From: RGIG5579 sp045531235
Lineage (GTDB): Bacteria > Bacillota > Clostridia > Oscillospirales > SIG627
Assembly (NCBI GenBank): GCA_045531235.1
Contig: JAZSDQ010000055.1
Span: 1-33,861 of the forward strand
Direction of reading: 5' to 3'
DNA: 33,861 nucleotides
Program-made: the position numbers and the translations under genes
Notes under the pieces: generated by a model
The model's database searches: none
What the model was told of the DNA's origin: nothing
The model's input: the letters and a program-made list of their open reading frames with translations, nothing else
Part shown: in pieces, positions 25,955 through 33,808 of the stretch
Layout: each line of letters begins with the position of its first letter
Position numbering within the stretch: position 1 is the stretch's first letter

Positions 25955-27589
25955 ATGGTAATTACTGAACTTTTGGAGCGCAACGCCCGTCTTTTCGGCG
26001 GCGAGGTTGCTCTGGTGGAACTCAGCCCTTCCGAGGAGAGGGATCAGGGTGTCACCTGGAGAGATTTTAATCTCATTGAGGCGGCGGCAGACGCCCCCTA
26101 TCGCCGCGAGATCACCTGGCGTGATTTTGACCGCAGAGCCAATCGTTTTGCCAATCTTCTTCTCAGCCGCGGTATGAAGCGCGGGGAGAAGGTGGGGATT
26201 CTTCTAATGAACTGCCTGGAGTGGCTGCCCTTATACTTCGGTATTCTCAAGGCAGGAATGATTGCCGTTCCCATGAACTTCCGCTATTCCGGTGACGAGA
26301 TCCGCTACTGCGTGGATCTTGCCGACGTATCCGTTCTTGTTTTCGGACCGGAATTCATCAGCCGTATTGATCCTATCGCCCATGAAATGGAAGGGGTAAA
26401 GACCCTCTTTTTCGTGGGTAAAAATGCCCCCGAATACGCGGAGGACTGCCTTTCCATGATGAGCTACTGCTCTTCTTCCGCGCCTCCCGTGGCGCTGACG
26501 GAGGAAGACCACGCCGCCATTTACTTTTCCTCGGGCACGACAGGATTTCCCAAGGCGATCCTCCACGATCACCTTTCTCTGTATTCCTCTTGCCGCACGG
26601 AGCAGAATCACCACGGTCAGAGCCGTGACGACGTTTTCCTTTGTATCCCTCCCCTTTACCACACCGGCGCAAAAATGCACTGGTTCGGCTCTCTTCTTGC
26701 AGGAAGCCGCGCCGTTCTTCTCCGGGGTGTGAAGCCGGAGTGGATCCTCCGCGCCGTGACGGAAGAAAAATGCACCATCGTATGGCTTCTCGTTCCGTGG
26801 GCCCAGGATCTTCTGGATGCTGTGGATGCAGGCAAGAACCGTCTGGAGGATTATTATCTGGATCAGTGGCGCCTGATGCATATCGGCGCGCAGCCCGTTC
26901 CTCCCAGTCTGATCCGCCGTTGGATGAAGCTTTTCCCAAACCATCAGTACGATACCAACTACGGCCTTTCCGAGTCCATCGGCCCGGGCTGCGTTCATCT
27001 GGGTGTGGAAAACATACATAAGGTGGGCGCTATCGGTAAGGCAGGCTTCCTTTGGGAGACCCGTATTTTAGATGAAAACAAAAACGACGTTGCCCCCGGT
27101 GAGGTTGGCGAGCTTTGTGTTCGCGGACCGGGCGTGATGAAGTGCTATTATAAAAATCCCGAGGCAAGCGCCGAGGTTCTTTGGAACGGCTGGCTCCTTA
27201 CGGGGGATATGGCAAAAGAAGACGAGGACGGCTTTATTTACCTTGTTGACCGCAAAAAAGACGTGGTTATTTCCGGCGGTGAAAACCTTTATCCCGTACA
27301 GATCGAAGACTTTTTACGGGGTCACCATAAGATCTGTGACGTGGCGGTCATCGGACTTCCCGATCCCAGACTTGGTGAAATTGCCGCCGCCATCATTGAG
27401 ATCAAAGAGGGAGAAAGCTGCACCGAGGAAGAGATCAATGAATTCTGTTCCGCGCTGCCCCGCTACAAGCGTCCCCGCAAGATCTTCTTTGATAAAGTAC
27501 CCCGCAATCCCACAGGTAAGATCGAAAAACCTCGCCTGAGAGAGAAATACTGCAAGGGAAGCCTTGTAGAAGTACAGATCACAGGCTAA
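25955..27589 (+). CDS. AMP-forming acyl-CoA ligase (likely aryl acid activation)
   Basis: This 544-residue ANL-superfamily enzyme activates a carboxylic acid with ATP and CoA. Seen: the P-loop YFSSGTTGFPK (about 190-200), the YGLSES segment, the hinge LTGDMAKEDEDG, DRKKDVVISGGENLYP and the catalytic lysine in PTGKIEK (about 524). Near the N-terminus, ITWRDF follows an insertion that starts with the near-copy VTWRDF, adding about 20 residues. GGAGCACAAATT precedes ATG. It is the first gene behind the T-box. The substrate is not visible in sequence; context with iorAB and paaK suggests an arylacetate. A medium-chain fatty acid is the alternative. Confidence 0.85.
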   Translation: MVITELLERNARLFGGEVALVELSPSEERDQGVTWRDFNLIEAAADAPYRREITWRDFDRRANRFANLLLSRGMKRGEKVGILLMNCLEWLPLYFGILKAGMIAVPMNFRYSGDEIRYCVDLADVSVLVFGPEFISRIDPIAHEMEGVKTLFFVGKNAPEYAEDCLSMMSYCSSSAPPVALTEEDHAAIYFSSGTTGFPKAILHDHLSLYSSCRTEQNHHGQSRDDVFLCIPPLYHTGAKMHWFGSLLAGSRAVLLRGVKPEWILRAVTEEKCTIVWLLVPWAQDLLDAVDAGKNRLEDYYLDQWRLMHIGAQPVPPSLIRRWMKLFPNHQYDTNYGLSESIGPGCVHLGVENIHKVGAIGKAGFLWETRILDENKNDVAPGEVGELCVRGPGVMKCYYKNPEASAEVLWNGWLLTGDMAKEDEDGFIYLVDRKKDVVISGGENLYPVQIEDFLRGHHKICDVAVIGLPDPRLGEIAAAIIEIKEGESCTEEEINEFCSALPRYKRPRKIFFDKVPRNPTGKIEKPRLREKYCKGSLVEVQITG

Positions 27590-27599
27590 GGAGGATATT

Positions 27600-29159
27600 A
27601 TGACAGCGCAAGTCTTTACGGGAATTCTCGTTACGGTCTTTTTCGCTTTGATGTTATGGGTGGGACTGTACTGCAGAAAAAACGCCACCGACGTTGACGG
27701 CTTCGTCCTCGGCGGCAGAAGCGTAGGCCCTTGGCTGACGGCCTTTGCTTACGGTACCAGCTATTTTTCCGCGGTGATTTTTGTGGGTTATGCAGGTCAG
27801 TTCGGTTGGAATTTCGGCCTTGCTTCCACCTGGATCGGCCTTGGAAACGCTTTTATCGGTTCTCTTTTTGCCTGGAACGCTCTGGGCAGACGTACCCGAG
27901 TGATGACGCAGCACCTGGGCAGCAAGACCATGCCCGACTTTTTCCAGAAGAGATACGATTCTTCGGCTTTGAAGATCGCTGCTTCCGTCATCGTATTCAT
28001 TTTTCTCATTCCTTATACCGCATCTCTTTACAACGGCCTTTCCAGCCTTTTCGGCATTGCCTTTGATATTCCCTATTGGGTGTGCATTGTCGCTATGGCG
28101 GTTCTCACAGGCGTTTATGTGATTTTCGGCGGTTATATGGCAACTGCCGTGAACGATTTTATTCAGGGCCTTGTTATGCTTGGAGGCATTGCGGCAGTCA
28201 TTGTGGCAGTTCTTAACCAGAATGGCGGTATGATGGCTTCCGTGGAGCTCCTTGCGGAAACTGCCGGATGGGAATACGCCTCCTTCTTCGGTCCCGAGCC
28301 TGTATTCCTTGTAGTGGTGGTACTCCTTACCAGCCTCGGCACTTGGGGACTTCCTCAGATGGTGGGCAAGTTCTACGCCATTTCCGATGAAAACGCCATC
28401 AAAAAAGGTACGGTTATTTCCACGGTGTTTGCAGTGATCGTGGCAGGCGGCTGTTATTTCCTGGGCGGCTTCGGCAGACTTTTCGTAACTCAGGAGACCG
28501 TTTCCCAAAAGGGCTTTGACTCCATTATCCCGACTATGCTCTCTACCTTAAGCCCCTACGTGATCGGCGTGGTTATCGTTCTGGTGCTTTCCGCATCGAT
28601 GTCCACCCTGTCTTCTCTGGTGCTGACAAGCTCCTCCACCCTGGCGCTGGATGTTATCGTTCCCGCGGCAAAGAAAGAGCCCTCGGAAAAGAAGAAGATC
28701 TTCATTATGCGACTTCTCATCATATTCTTCATCGTGCTTTCCGCGGCCATTGCCATTTTAAAGGACAGCATCTGGAAGGATTTCGTATTTATCGCTCAGA
28801 TGATGGGTGTGTCCTGGGGTGCACTTGCAGGCGCATTCCTCGCACCCTTCCTTTACGGACTTTACTGGAAAAAGACCACCAAGAGCGCCGTTTGGGCATC
28901 CTTTGGCTTCGGTGTGGGACTGATGGTGATCCAGCTTCTCATTTCCACCGGTATTCTTCCTCCGGCACAGGGCTTTTTCGGCATCGTCTTCCGCAATTCC
29001 CTTTATTCCGGCGTTTGTGCTATGGTGGGCGGTCTGATCATCGTTCCCGTGGTCAGTCTTTTCACCCAGAAGACCAAGCCTGAAAACGTAGAGGAAAAAT
29101 TCTCCGCGTACGACGTGGAGATCACGGTAAAAGCAAAGCGCGCCCTCAAGGACCGCTGA
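27600..29159 (+). CDS. Sodium:solute symporter (SSS family)
   Basis: The 519-residue protein has around 13 hydrophobic helices and typical SSS signatures: GGRSVGPWLTAFAYGTSYFSA near residue 40, VIFVGYAGQFGW, and YVIFGGYMATAVNDFIQG in helix 5, the sodium-site region. Helix 8 has VLSASMSTLSSLVLTSSSTL, the second sodium-binding segment. SSS members import sugars, carboxylates, amino acids or phenylacetate with sodium. AAGGAGG precedes the ATG, ten bases after the ligase stop. Lying between aryl-CoA enzymes under the same T-box, it is probably the importer of the acid substrate. That substrate assignment is inference. Confidence 0.88.
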   Translation: MTAQVFTGILVTVFFALMLWVGLYCRKNATDVDGFVLGGRSVGPWLTAFAYGTSYFSAVIFVGYAGQFGWNFGLASTWIGLGNAFIGSLFAWNALGRRTRVMTQHLGSKTMPDFFQKRYDSSALKIAASVIVFIFLIPYTASLYNGLSSLFGIAFDIPYWVCIVAMAVLTGVYVIFGGYMATAVNDFIQGLVMLGGIAAVIVAVLNQNGGMMASVELLAETAGWEYASFFGPEPVFLVVVVLLTSLGTWGLPQMVGKFYAISDENAIKKGTVISTVFAVIVAGGCYFLGGFGRLFVTQETVSQKGFDSIIPTMLSTLSPYVIGVVIVLVLSASMSTLSSLVLTSSSTLALDVIVPAAKKEPSEKKKIFIMRLLIIFFIVLSAAIAILKDSIWKDFVFIAQMMGVSWGALAGAFLAPFLYGLYWKKTTKSAVWASFGFGVGLMVIQLLISTGILPPAQGFFGIVFRNSLYSGVCAMVGGLIIVPVVSLFTQKTKPENVEEKFSAYDVEITVKAKRALKDR

Positions 29160-29184
29160 TCCAATAAATAAACGAGGTAAAACT

Positions 29185-30906
29185 ATGAAAAAACTCATTT
29201 TAGGAAACGAGGCAGTTGCCCGCGGTCTGTATGAAGCAGGCGTGAAATTCGTTTCCAGCTACCCCGGTACTCCCAGTACCGAAATTACGGAGGCGGTAGC
29301 CCGCTACCCCGAAGTATACGCCGAATGGGCGCCCAACGAAAAGGTTGCCATGGAGGCTGCTTTCGGCGCAAGCCTTGCAGGAAAAAGAAGCTTTTGCGGT
29401 ATGAAGCACGTTGGTCTGAACGTTGCCGCAGACCCCCTCTTTACCCTGTCTTATACCGGTGTTAACGGCGGTATGGTCATTGCCGTGGCAGACGATGCAG
29501 GTATGCACTCCTCTCAGAATGAGCAGGATTCCCGCCATTATGCCCGCGCTTCCAAGATCCCCATGCTGGAGCCCAGCGATTCCGCAGAGGCACTTGCCTT
29601 TACCAAAAAGGCTTATGAAATTTCCGAGGAATTTGATACTCCCGTGCTTCTCAAGATGTGCACCCGCGTTTCCCATTCCCAGAGCGTTGTGGAGGAAGGG
29701 GAGAGAATGGAGGCGGAAAAAGCATACGAAAAGAATCCTCAGAAATATATTATGATGCCCGGCAACGCCAAGCGCCGCCACCCCGTGGTGGAGGAAAGAA
29801 CCAAAAAGCTTGCTATGTTTGCCGAGGAAAGCGATATCAACCGTGTGGAAGAAGGCAAGGAAAAGGCCATGGGCTTTATTACCTCCTCCACCTCCTATCA
29901 GTACGTAAAAGAGGTCTTCGGCGACCGCTTCCCCGTGTTGAAATTGGGTATGATCTGGCCCATGCCCGAAAAGAAGATCCGCGATTTTGCCGCAGGTGTA
30001 GAAAAGCTTGTGGTGGTAGAGGAATTGGATTCCTTTATGGAATCCTACTGCCGCGATCTCGGCCTTAGTGTCGTAGGAAAAGAGGTATTTTCTCCCATCG
30101 GCGAATACAGCCAGAATCTGACCCGCGCCCTTCTCGGGGAAGAAGTTCCTCAGGGCAAGGCACTTAACGAAGAAATTCCCATGCGTCCCCCCGTGATGTG
30201 CGCAGGCTGTCCTCACCGTGGACTGTACTACGTATTGAAGAAGCTGGGCGTTACCGCTCTCGGTGATATCGGTTGCTACACTTTGGGCGCCGTGGCTCCC
30301 TTGGCGGCTTTGGATTCCACCATTTGTATGGGAGCATCCGTTTCCGGCCTTCACGGCTTTGTGAAAGCTTCCGAGGAAAGCGTGGCAGGCAAGACGGTAG
30401 GCGTCATCGGTGACTCCACCTTTATGCACTCCGGTGTAACGGGACTCATTAACATTGCCTACAACGCTTCCAATTCCACCGTGATCATTCTGGATAACTC
30501 CATTACCGGTATGACCGGTCATCAGCAGAATCCCACCACGGGTATGAATTTAAAAGGCGATCCTGCCGCTGCCATTGATCTGGAAACTCTTTGCCGCGCC
30601 GTTGGTATCCGCCGCGTACAGGTGGTAGATCCTTACGATCTGGAGGCTACGGAAAAAGCCCTTCGTGAAGAGCTTTCGGCAAAAGAGCCTTCCGTAATTA
30701 TCTCCCGCAGACCTTGCGCTCTGTTGAAATACGTAAAGCACCCCGGCCCCATCCAGGTAGATGCGGAAAAGTGCCGCGGATGCAAGGCTTGTATGAAGAT
30801 CGGCTGTCCTGCCATCAGCATGAAAAACGGCAAGGCCGTCATTGACAATACCCTTTGCACGGGCTGTGGCGTGTGCCGTCAGCTTTGCAAATTCGGTGCG
30901 CTTTGA
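29185..30906 (+). CDS. iorA: Indolepyruvate ferredoxin oxidoreductase, alpha subunit
   Basis: IorA and IorB interconvert aryl-2-oxoacids and aryl-acetyl-CoA with ferredoxin and thiamine diphosphate. The 573-residue protein has the N-terminal pyrimidine-binding domain with SSYPGTPSTEITE, the C-terminal thiamine diphosphate domain with GDIGCYTLG (about 359) and GDSTFMHSGVTGL, then NNSITGMTGHQQNP. Two ferredoxin-type clusters follow: CRGCKACMKIGCP (from residue 530) and CTGCGVCRQLC. Length is normal. GAGGT precedes ATG. The reaction can run as reductive carboxylation, giving arylpyruvate for aromatic amino acid synthesis, or as oxidative catabolism; the T-box context favours the first. Confidence 0.95.
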   Translation: MKKLILGNEAVARGLYEAGVKFVSSYPGTPSTEITEAVARYPEVYAEWAPNEKVAMEAAFGASLAGKRSFCGMKHVGLNVAADPLFTLSYTGVNGGMVIAVADDAGMHSSQNEQDSRHYARASKIPMLEPSDSAEALAFTKKAYEISEEFDTPVLLKMCTRVSHSQSVVEEGERMEAEKAYEKNPQKYIMMPGNAKRRHPVVEERTKKLAMFAEESDINRVEEGKEKAMGFITSSTSYQYVKEVFGDRFPVLKLGMIWPMPEKKIRDFAAGVEKLVVVEELDSFMESYCRDLGLSVVGKEVFSPIGEYSQNLTRALLGEEVPQGKALNEEIPMRPPVMCAGCPHRGLYYVLKKLGVTALGDIGCYTLGAVAPLAALDSTICMGASVSGLHGFVKASEESVAGKTVGVIGDSTFMHSGVTGLINIAYNASNSTVIILDNSITGMTGHQQNPTTGMNLKGDPAAAIDLETLCRAVGIRRVQVVDPYDLEATEKALREELSAKEPSVIISRRPCALLKYVKHPGPIQVDAEKCRGCKACMKIGCPAISMKNGKAVIDNTLCTGCGVCRQLCKFGAL

Positions 30907-30920
30907 GAAAGGAGAGCTGT

Positions 30921-31493
30921 ATGGAAACAAAGAATATTATGATCGTAGGCGTCGGCGGACAGGGAAGCCTTCTGGCATCCAAGCTTTTGGGCAGACTGCT
31001 TCTCACCCGAGGCTATGATATTAAAGTGTCCGAGGTTCACGGTATGAGCCAGCGAGGCGGCAGCGTAGTAACCTACGTTCGCTTCGGTGATAAGGTCTAT
31101 TCTCCCGTGATTGATAAGGGTGAGGCAGATTTTATCGTATCCTTTGAGCTTCTGGAGGCGGCCCGCTGGACGGAATATTTAAAGCCCGAGGGCACCATCG
31201 TTGTCAATACCCAGAAGATCAATCCCATGCCCGTCATCATCGGCGCAGCGGAGTATCCTGAAAATCTGGAGGATAAGATCCGCGACGCAGGAATTCACCT
31301 GGAAGCTTTTGACGCCCTTTCCGTTGCCGAAAAAGCAGGCAGCGCAAAGGCTGTGAACATCGCCCTCATGGGCAGACTTTCTAAGTTTTTTGACTTCTCC
31401 GAGGAAGAGTGGCTGGAGGCTCTGGAGCAGAGCGTTCCTCCGAAATTTTTGGAACTGAACAAAAAAGCGTTCCACATGGGTAGAAACGCTTAA
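30921..31493 (+). CDS. iorB: Indolepyruvate ferredoxin oxidoreductase, beta subunit
   Basis: The 190-residue product is the gamma-domain partner of IorA. It begins with NIMIVGVGGQGSLLASKLLG, the family's glycine-rich start, and contains EVHGMSQRGGSVVTYVRFG, which is characteristic of IorB and related oxidoreductases. A frame in phase runs upstream into iorA, but AAAGGAG at 30908-30914 and the conserved N-terminus fix the start at 30921, 14 bases after the iorA stop. It works as a complex with IorA in the cytoplasm. Confidence 0.95.
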   Translation: METKNIMIVGVGGQGSLLASKLLGRLLLTRGYDIKVSEVHGMSQRGGSVVTYVRFGDKVYSPVIDKGEADFIVSFELLEAARWTEYLKPEGTIVVNTQKINPMPVIIGAAEYPENLEDKIRDAGIHLEAFDALSVAEKAGSAKAVNIALMGRLSKFFDFSEEEWLEALEQSVPPKFLELNKKAFHMGRNA

Positions 31494-31507
31494 AAAAGGA
31501 GAAAAGA

Positions 31508-32806
31508 ATGAAACGCTATTATCAACCTGAAATTGAAACGGCCTCCCGAGAACAGATTCTTGCCTGGCAGAATGAGCGCCTGGTCAAGCAGGTACAGCAC
31601 GTTTGGGACAACGTTCCCTATTACCGCAAAAAAATGGAAGAAAAGGGTCTGACCCCTGCCGATATTCAGGGCGTGAAGGATCTTCACAAGCTCCCCTTTA
31701 TTACCAAAGACGATTTGAGAGAGGCCTATCCCTACGGCTTGATGGGTAAGCCTTTGAAGGATTGCGTTCGTATTCAGTCCACCTCCGGTACCACGGGTAA
31801 GCGCGTGGTGGCATTCTACACCCAGAAGGATATTGATCTTTGGGAAGATTGCTGCGCGAGAGCCATCGTTGCCGTTGGCGGCAGCGAGGAAGACGTTTGC
31901 CAGGTCTGCTACGGCTACGGCCTCTTTACCGGCGGCCCCGGTCTTAACGGCGGCAGCCACAAGGTAGGTTGTCTGACGCTTCCCATGTCCTCCGGTAATA
32001 CCGACCGTCAGCTTCAGTTTATGACGGACCTTGAGGCGACCATCATTTGCTGCACTCCCTCTTACGCCGCATATCTTGCCGAGAGCATTCACGAAAGAGG
32101 TCTTCGTGATAAGATCCGCCTGAAAGCAGGTATTTTCGGCGCGGAAGCATGGAGTGAAGAAATGCGCCGCGATATTGAACAGAGCCTTGGCATTAAAGCC
32201 TACGATATTTACGGACTGACCGAGATCAGCGGCCCCGGCGTTTCCTTTGAATGTGAGGAGCAGACGGGTATGCACATCAACGAGGACCATTTCATTGCAG
32301 AAATTATTGATCCCAAGACGGGAGAAGTGCTCCCCGAAGGCGAAAAGGGTGAATTGGTATTTACCTGTATCACCAAAGAGGCGTTTCCTCTTCTTCGTTA
32401 TCGCACCAAGGATATTTGCGTGCTCAGCCGCAAGCCATGCTCCTGCGGAAGAACCCACGTGAAAATGACGAAACCTATGGGAAGAAGCGACGATATGCTT
32501 ATCATCAAGGGTGTTAACGTATTCCCCAGCCAGATCGAAACCGTGCTTCTTGCCGAGGGTTATCCTGCCAACTATCAGCTGATCGTAGACCGCGTCAACC
32601 ACTCCGATACCCTGGAGGTACAGGTGGAAATGACTCCCGAGATCTTCTCCGACTCCCTTTCCAAGATCGCTGAAATGGAAAAGAAGCTGGTAGACGCTCT
32701 CAAGGCTATGCTTGGTATTTACGCCAAGGTAAAGCTGGTTGCTCCCAAGACCATTGCCCGCAGTGAGGGCAAGGCAGTCCGTATTATTGATAACCGTAAG
32801 ATTTAA
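31508..32806 (+). CDS. paaK: Phenylacetate-CoA ligase (PaaK family)
   Basis: This 432-residue AMP-forming ligase converts phenylacetate or a related aryl acid to its CoA ester. It has the PaaK N-terminus ending in VPYYRKKMEEKGL, the P-loop STSGTTGKRV (about 89-98), YDIYGLTEISGPGVSFEC (about 231), and the C-terminal MGRSDDMLIIKGVNVFPSQIE. It shares no close similarity with the first ligase of the operon, so the pair probably covers different acids. AAGGAG stands close to the ATG, 14 bases after iorB. A PaaK beside iorAB and an ACT protein also occurs in other anaerobes and archaea (general knowledge). Confidence 0.94.
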   Translation: MKRYYQPEIETASREQILAWQNERLVKQVQHVWDNVPYYRKKMEEKGLTPADIQGVKDLHKLPFITKDDLREAYPYGLMGKPLKDCVRIQSTSGTTGKRVVAFYTQKDIDLWEDCCARAIVAVGGSEEDVCQVCYGYGLFTGGPGLNGGSHKVGCLTLPMSSGNTDRQLQFMTDLEATIICCTPSYAAYLAESIHERGLRDKIRLKAGIFGAEAWSEEMRRDIEQSLGIKAYDIYGLTEISGPGVSFECEEQTGMHINEDHFIAEIIDPKTGEVLPEGEKGELVFTCITKEAFPLLRYRTKDICVLSRKPCSCGRTHVKMTKPMGRSDDMLIIKGVNVFPSQIETVLLAEGYPANYQLIVDRVNHSDTLEVQVEMTPEIFSDSLSKIAEMEKKLVDALKAMLGIYAKVKLVAPKTIARSEGKAVRIIDNRKI

Positions 32807-32819
32807 GGAGGTAGAAAAA

Positions 32820-33254
32820 ATGTTGACCATTCATCAGATCTCCATCTTTTTGGAAAACCGTTCCGGATCTCTTTCCGAGATCACAAAGCTCCTTGCCGAT
32901 AAGGGCATCAACTTAAGAGCTCTTTCCATTGCCGAAACCCGTGACTACGGTGTGCTTCGCATCATTGCCGATGACGAAGAAAAGGCAACTGCCGCCCTTC
33001 TGGAAAACGGCTGTATCCTTTCCCGCACTCCCGTTACCGTCATTTCCGTGCCCGATGAGCCTGCAGGACTTTCTCAGATCCTGACGCTTCTGGCGCAGGC
33101 AAACGTGGATATTGACTATATGTACTCTCTGTTCACCCATCAGGGCGGCAAGGCGTATATGGTATTTCGCGTGGCAGATGAGGAAAAATTCCTTGAGGTC
33201 ATTGGAAAAAGCGGCTTGGAAGCCGTCTCTGCCGAAGATTTGGGACTGAAGTAA
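32820..33254 (+). CDS. Tandem ACT-domain protein, likely aromatic amino acid sensor
   Basis: The 144-residue protein consists of two ACT domains and nothing else: residues about 1-70 (HQISIFLENRSGSLSEITKL, then ALSIAETRDYGVLRII) and about 71-140 (VTVISVPDEPAGLSQILTLL, then YMYSLF). ACT pairs bind amino acids and often tune a partner enzyme. AAGGAGG lies in the 13-base gap after paaK, fixing the start at 32820; a longer frame overlapping paaK is rejected. As last gene of the operon it may sense tyrosine, phenylalanine or tryptophan and adjust a ligase or IorAB. The ligand and partner are inferred only. Confidence 0.88.
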   Translation: MLTIHQISIFLENRSGSLSEITKLLADKGINLRALSIAETRDYGVLRIIADDEEKATAALLENGCILSRTPVTVISVPDEPAGLSQILTLLAQANVDIDYMYSLFTHQGGKAYMVFRVADEEKFLEVIGKSGLEAVSAEDLGLK

Positions 33255-33260
33255 AAAAAA

Positions 33261-33282
33261 GCACCCTTCGGGGTGCTTTTTT
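33261..33282 (+). terminator. Intrinsic terminator of the ior operon
   Basis: A 6-bp stem, GCACCC (33261-33266) / GGGTGC (33271-33276) with a TTCG tetraloop, is preceded by eight A and followed by six T, directly after the stop codon of the ACT gene. Confidence 0.93.
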
Positions 33283-33425
33283 AATGATGTATGCCCCTTT
33301 GGGGCAAATGATGTGTTTTCCTTGGGGAAAACGATAAGGTAGCCTTTCCGACGGAAAGGCTGTTTTTTATAGGTGGGGCTTTTTTGAAAACCGCCGCCCC
33401 ACGCCCCGAAAAACTTTCCGAATAG
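33283..33425 (+). repeat. Modular palindromic repeat, copy D
   Basis: Beginning in the terminator's T tract, this copy has ATGATGT-linked hairpins GCCCC-TTT-GGGGC (33293-33305) and GTTTTCC-TTGG-GGAAAAC (33314-33331), then AAGGTAGCC with GCCTTTCC...GGAAAGGC, then GGTGGGG...CCCCAC around a T/A run, and the tail CCCCGAAAAACTTTCCGAA. It matches copy A nearly base for base in shared parts but has two small modules fewer and different bases in the stems with compensating changes. Confidence 0.8.
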
Positions 33426-33435
33426 AAACAACAGC

Positions 33436-33463
33436 CGTAGGGACAGGCGTCCCCGACTGTCCG
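33436..33463. repeat. Short palindromic element after copy D
   Basis: CGTAGGGACAGGCGTCCCC is followed by GACTGTCCG. GGACAG (33441-33446) pairs with CTGTCC (33457-33462), while GGGAC (33440-33444) can also pair with GTCCC (33449-33453). It lies between copy D and the end of the AbrB-type gene and is not part of copy A. It resembles short GTAGGG-type intergenic repeats of gut Firmicutes, from general memory only. Confidence 0.45.
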
Positions 33464-33472
33464 TAACTTTTG

Positions 33473-33703
33473 CTATTTTAATTGATCAAGGCAGTTTCTG
33501 CAGAGGTACGTTTCTTTCTTTAAAGGGATAAGGAATTCTTCGCTGCCGCAAAGGAGGCAAGCGGCCGCCTTTTTCTTTATGACAAGACTTCCGTTTTTAC
33601 TGTCGGGGATCAGTTCCAAGGAACAGCCGATTTCAAGGTCTAATTCGTCACGTAGGGGTTTCGGAATTAAAATTCTTCCCAAAGAATCTATTTTTTGTTT
33701 CAT
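33473..33703 (-). CDS. AbrB-type transcription regulator with zinc-ribbon tail
   Basis: The 76-residue protein has an AbrB/SpoVT DNA-binding domain (about 2-45) with KQKIDSLGRILIPKPLRDEL and LELIPDSKNGSLVIKK. A short C-terminal zinc ribbon follows: C49-x-x-C52 and C68-x-x-C71. Such proteins form dimers of swapped-hairpin beta barrels and act as small regulators. The start at 33703 gives MKQKIDSLGR with GGCGGTGA upstream; the frame extends to 33760, but that would cross the leader palindrome. It faces away from the gene at the right edge. Regulated genes are not known; the divergent gene and itself are candidates. Confidence 0.85.
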   Translation of the reverse strand: MKQKIDSLGRILIPKPLRDELDLEIGCSLELIPDSKNGSLVIKKKAAACLLCGSEEFLIPLKKETYLCRNCLDQLK

Positions 33704-33717
33704 AAAAATCACCGCCA

Positions 33718-33733
33718 GGTCTTTATATAGACC
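33718..33733. promoter_or_regulatory. Inverted repeat in the AbrB-type gene leader, candidate operator
   Basis: GGTCT-TTATAT-AGACC is a perfect 5-bp inverted repeat with a 6-base AT spacer, 15 bases before the start codon, overlapping the likely -10 region of this gene. It is a plausible autoregulatory site. A second inverted repeat, GTTCC (33771-33775) and GGAAC (33791-33795), flanks the TATAAT of the divergent gene. Confidence 0.45.
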
Positions 33734-33775
33734 AAATAGTATCATATATAGCCCATGCACCTAAGAAAAAGTTCC

Positions 33776-33781
33776 TATAAT
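33776..33781 (+). promoter_or_regulatory. Candidate -10 box of the right-edge gene
   Basis: A TATAAT lies 28 bases before the ATG at 33809. No convincing -35 box is present at 16-18 bases upstream, so the promoter may depend on an activator or be weak. Confidence 0.4.
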
Positions 33782-33808
33782 TAAAAAAAAGGAACGGAGA
33801 AAGGCGAT

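Noticed and set aside
26231..27019. 262-codon minus-strand frame
   Set aside because: Lies within the CoA ligase gene on the other strand, with no ribosome site and no family resemblance.
32739..32819. Upstream extension of the ACT protein overlapping paaK
   Set aside because: AAGGAGG directly precedes the ATG at 32820 and the ACT fold starts there; the extension is paaK in another frame.
31490..32830. 446-codon minus-strand frame
   Set aside because: Antisense to paaK, which has its complete motif set, and lacks any recognisable domain.
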